From NCBI GenBank assembly GCA_003644265.1, contig QNBX01000064.1, positions 1 to 22,676 on the forward strand: 22,676 nucleotides of DNA, read 5' to 3'. The notes under the pieces are model-generated. The model did no database searches and was not told the DNA's origin. It was given only the letters and a program-made list of their open reading frames with translations. The stretch's first letter is position 1; the number at the start of each line of letters is the position of its first letter. A program made the position numbers and the translations under genes. The DNA comes from Planctomycetota bacterium. GTDB lineage: Bacteria > Planctomycetota > B15-G4. This document shows positions 21,839 to 22,676 of the stretch, one piece after another.

Positions 21839-22478
21839 CCGCGGATGTCTCCTCAGCGGGGCGGGACCTCAGCCCCGACCTCGTATTCCGTTTGCCCTCG
21901 CCCAGACGCGCTGCCGATGCGCCCGGTACGCCCTGTCGGGAGGGCGCGGAGCGATCGTAACGGGACAAGAAGAGGTGTCAAACAAGGAGCGAGTCTGCGG
22001 GCGGCGAGCGGACAGAAAAAACCCAGGCCGATTGAGGCGCGGGGCAGGGCGTCTCGCGCGGCGCGAGGCGTTGCTGGCTGTCTCTGGGCCAGCGATGTGA
22101 CCTGGCCTCGCGGCCCACAGTTCACGGCCACGGCCACGGCCACGGCTACGGCCACGGCCACGGCTACGGATACGGATACGGATACGGATACGGATACGGA
22201 TACGGATACGGATACGGATACGGATACGGCTACGGATACGGCTACGGATACGGCAACCCCGGCAACCCCGGCAACCCCGCAGCGTCGGGGACGAATGCCC
22301 CGTCGGGACCGTGCAACGCCTGGCGCTGGGCACACATGGAAATGTCTTGATTGGTCCAACCGCCGGCGTTGTCGTCCGGCTGCGGTGGGGCGGCGCGATT
22401 GAGTGCGCCACGGCGCGCGCTGTGCCACCGCTGGTCCCTGCTCAACAGCGCCTGGGCCTCGCCGATGCCGGGACTCGG
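21839..22478. other. Upstream region of the sigma operon with tandem arrays
   Basis: No supported gene in these 640 bp. They hold the sigma leader with a small hairpin (21857-21877) and the hexamer and 9-mer arrays at 22124-22278. The long open frames through the arrays give dipeptide runs (Val-Ser, Arg-Ile, Thr-Asp) in several frames at once, the mark of a simple repeat rather than a gene. Confidence 0.55.
22124..22278. repeat. Hexamer array (22 units) followed by three 9-mers
   Basis: From 22124 to 22255 the sequence is 22 hexamers of ACGGCC, ACGGCT or ACGGAT (last unit ACGGCA). Then GGCAACCCC occurs three times (22252-22278). The left end is ACGGCC-rich, the centre a pure ACGGAT run, and the right end alternates, a layered expansion. 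Confidence 0.95.
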
Positions 22479-22676
22479 CTACCCCCCGACGCGGCCTGGC
22501 GCTACGCCCAGTATCGCGCGCTCGACCGAGATCAGGTCGAGCCGTGCGCGGGCGTCGGCGCCGACTCGCGCGCGCAGGCCCGCGTCGAGCAGCCTCGCCG
22601 GCAGGGCGAGCGCCTCGCGCCCGGTCGCGGCGTCGCGCCACGCGGCGGTCCAGCTCTCGCGGTCCGCGCTGGACAC
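22479..22676 (-). CDS. C-terminal fragment of unidentified protein (runs off right edge)
   Basis: A 65-residue frame is open to the window edge. Its sequence (WTAAWRDAATGREALALPAR and later LDLISVERAILGVAPG) is Ala/Arg-rich and helical. The last codon before the edge is a GTG, but a start there is not established. I do not recognise a family; even its reality as a gene is moderate. Confidence 0.4.
   Translation of the reverse strand: MSSADRESWTAAWRDAATGREALALPARLLDAGLRARVGADARARLDLISVERAILGVAPGRVGG

Noticed and set aside
21317..22402. Plus-strand 361-codon frame
   Set aside because: It is antisense to the sigma factor for half its length and then reads through the simple repeat.
21853..22641. 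Minus-strand 262-codon frame through the hexamer array
   Set aside because: The dipeptide run appears in several frames at once and the flanks are Arg-rich antisense-like sequence.
1..22676. Genome-wide reassignment of UGA (as Trp or Gly)
   Set aside because: Many genes here (lipoate ligase, NfeD, SPFH, guaD, LOG) end in TGA at the expected family length, so UGA is a normal stop.

Overview
This is a high-GC bacterial chromosome segment with 21 protein genes that I can support, two of them cut by the window edges. No rRNA, tRNA, CRISPR array or insertion sequence was seen. The mix of a formylglycine sulfatase lipoprotein, a secreted protein with cadherin/PIG-like domains, an unusual ECF sigma factor coupled to a soluble TPR protein, and very GC-rich codon use with long antisense shadow frames suggests a planctomycete-like organism. 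That is an inference from gene content; no phylogenetic marker is present.

Layout. Positions 1-4803 (+) hold the 3' part of a SurA/PpiC-like gene, a lipoate ligase/octanoyltransferase (LipM-like), an NfeD protein, a stomatin/SPFH protein and a VIT1/CCC1-type transporter. Positions 4804-5307 are intergenic and carry a 23-bp tandem array. Positions 5308-9187 (+) hold a secreted protein with seven propeller-like repeats plus two Ig-like domains, a DUF455 ferritin-like protein, and an ATP-grasp protein overlapping it by 4 nt and carrying a 68-residue repeat insert. Positions 9188-9935 are a repeat- and hairpin-rich convergent gap. Positions 9936-12862 (-) are a two-gene lipoprotein operon, transglutaminase then sulfatase. 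Positions 13153-16556 (+) hold a peroxiredoxin, a LOG-family protein, two tandemly duplicated membrane PH-like proteins and a guanine deaminase. RecQ (-) and a histidine kinase (+) follow, divergently arranged. Positions 19786-21838 (-) form an ECF sigma / TPR-ZAS-like / secreted protein operon, and a partial gene enters from the right edge.

The main discovery is the peroxiredoxin at 13153-13758. It is a complete AhpC-type typical 2-Cys peroxiredoxin in which the peroxidatic cysteine codon is an in-frame TGA. Frame and homology are intact on both sides. Twelve nucleotides after the TGA there is a perfect 7-bp stem with a UGGCA loop, the geometry expected of a bacterial SECIS element. I read it as a selenocysteine peroxiredoxin that ordinary gene callers would truncate or start at 13375.

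A second theme is a high density of short tandem repeats. Repeats with units of 6, 9 and 12 bp lie in frame inside three genes (ATP-grasp, sulfatase, transglutaminase) and encode flexible linkers, with a related 12-mer in two of them. Arrays with units of 5, 6, 9, 23 and about 44 bp lie between genes.
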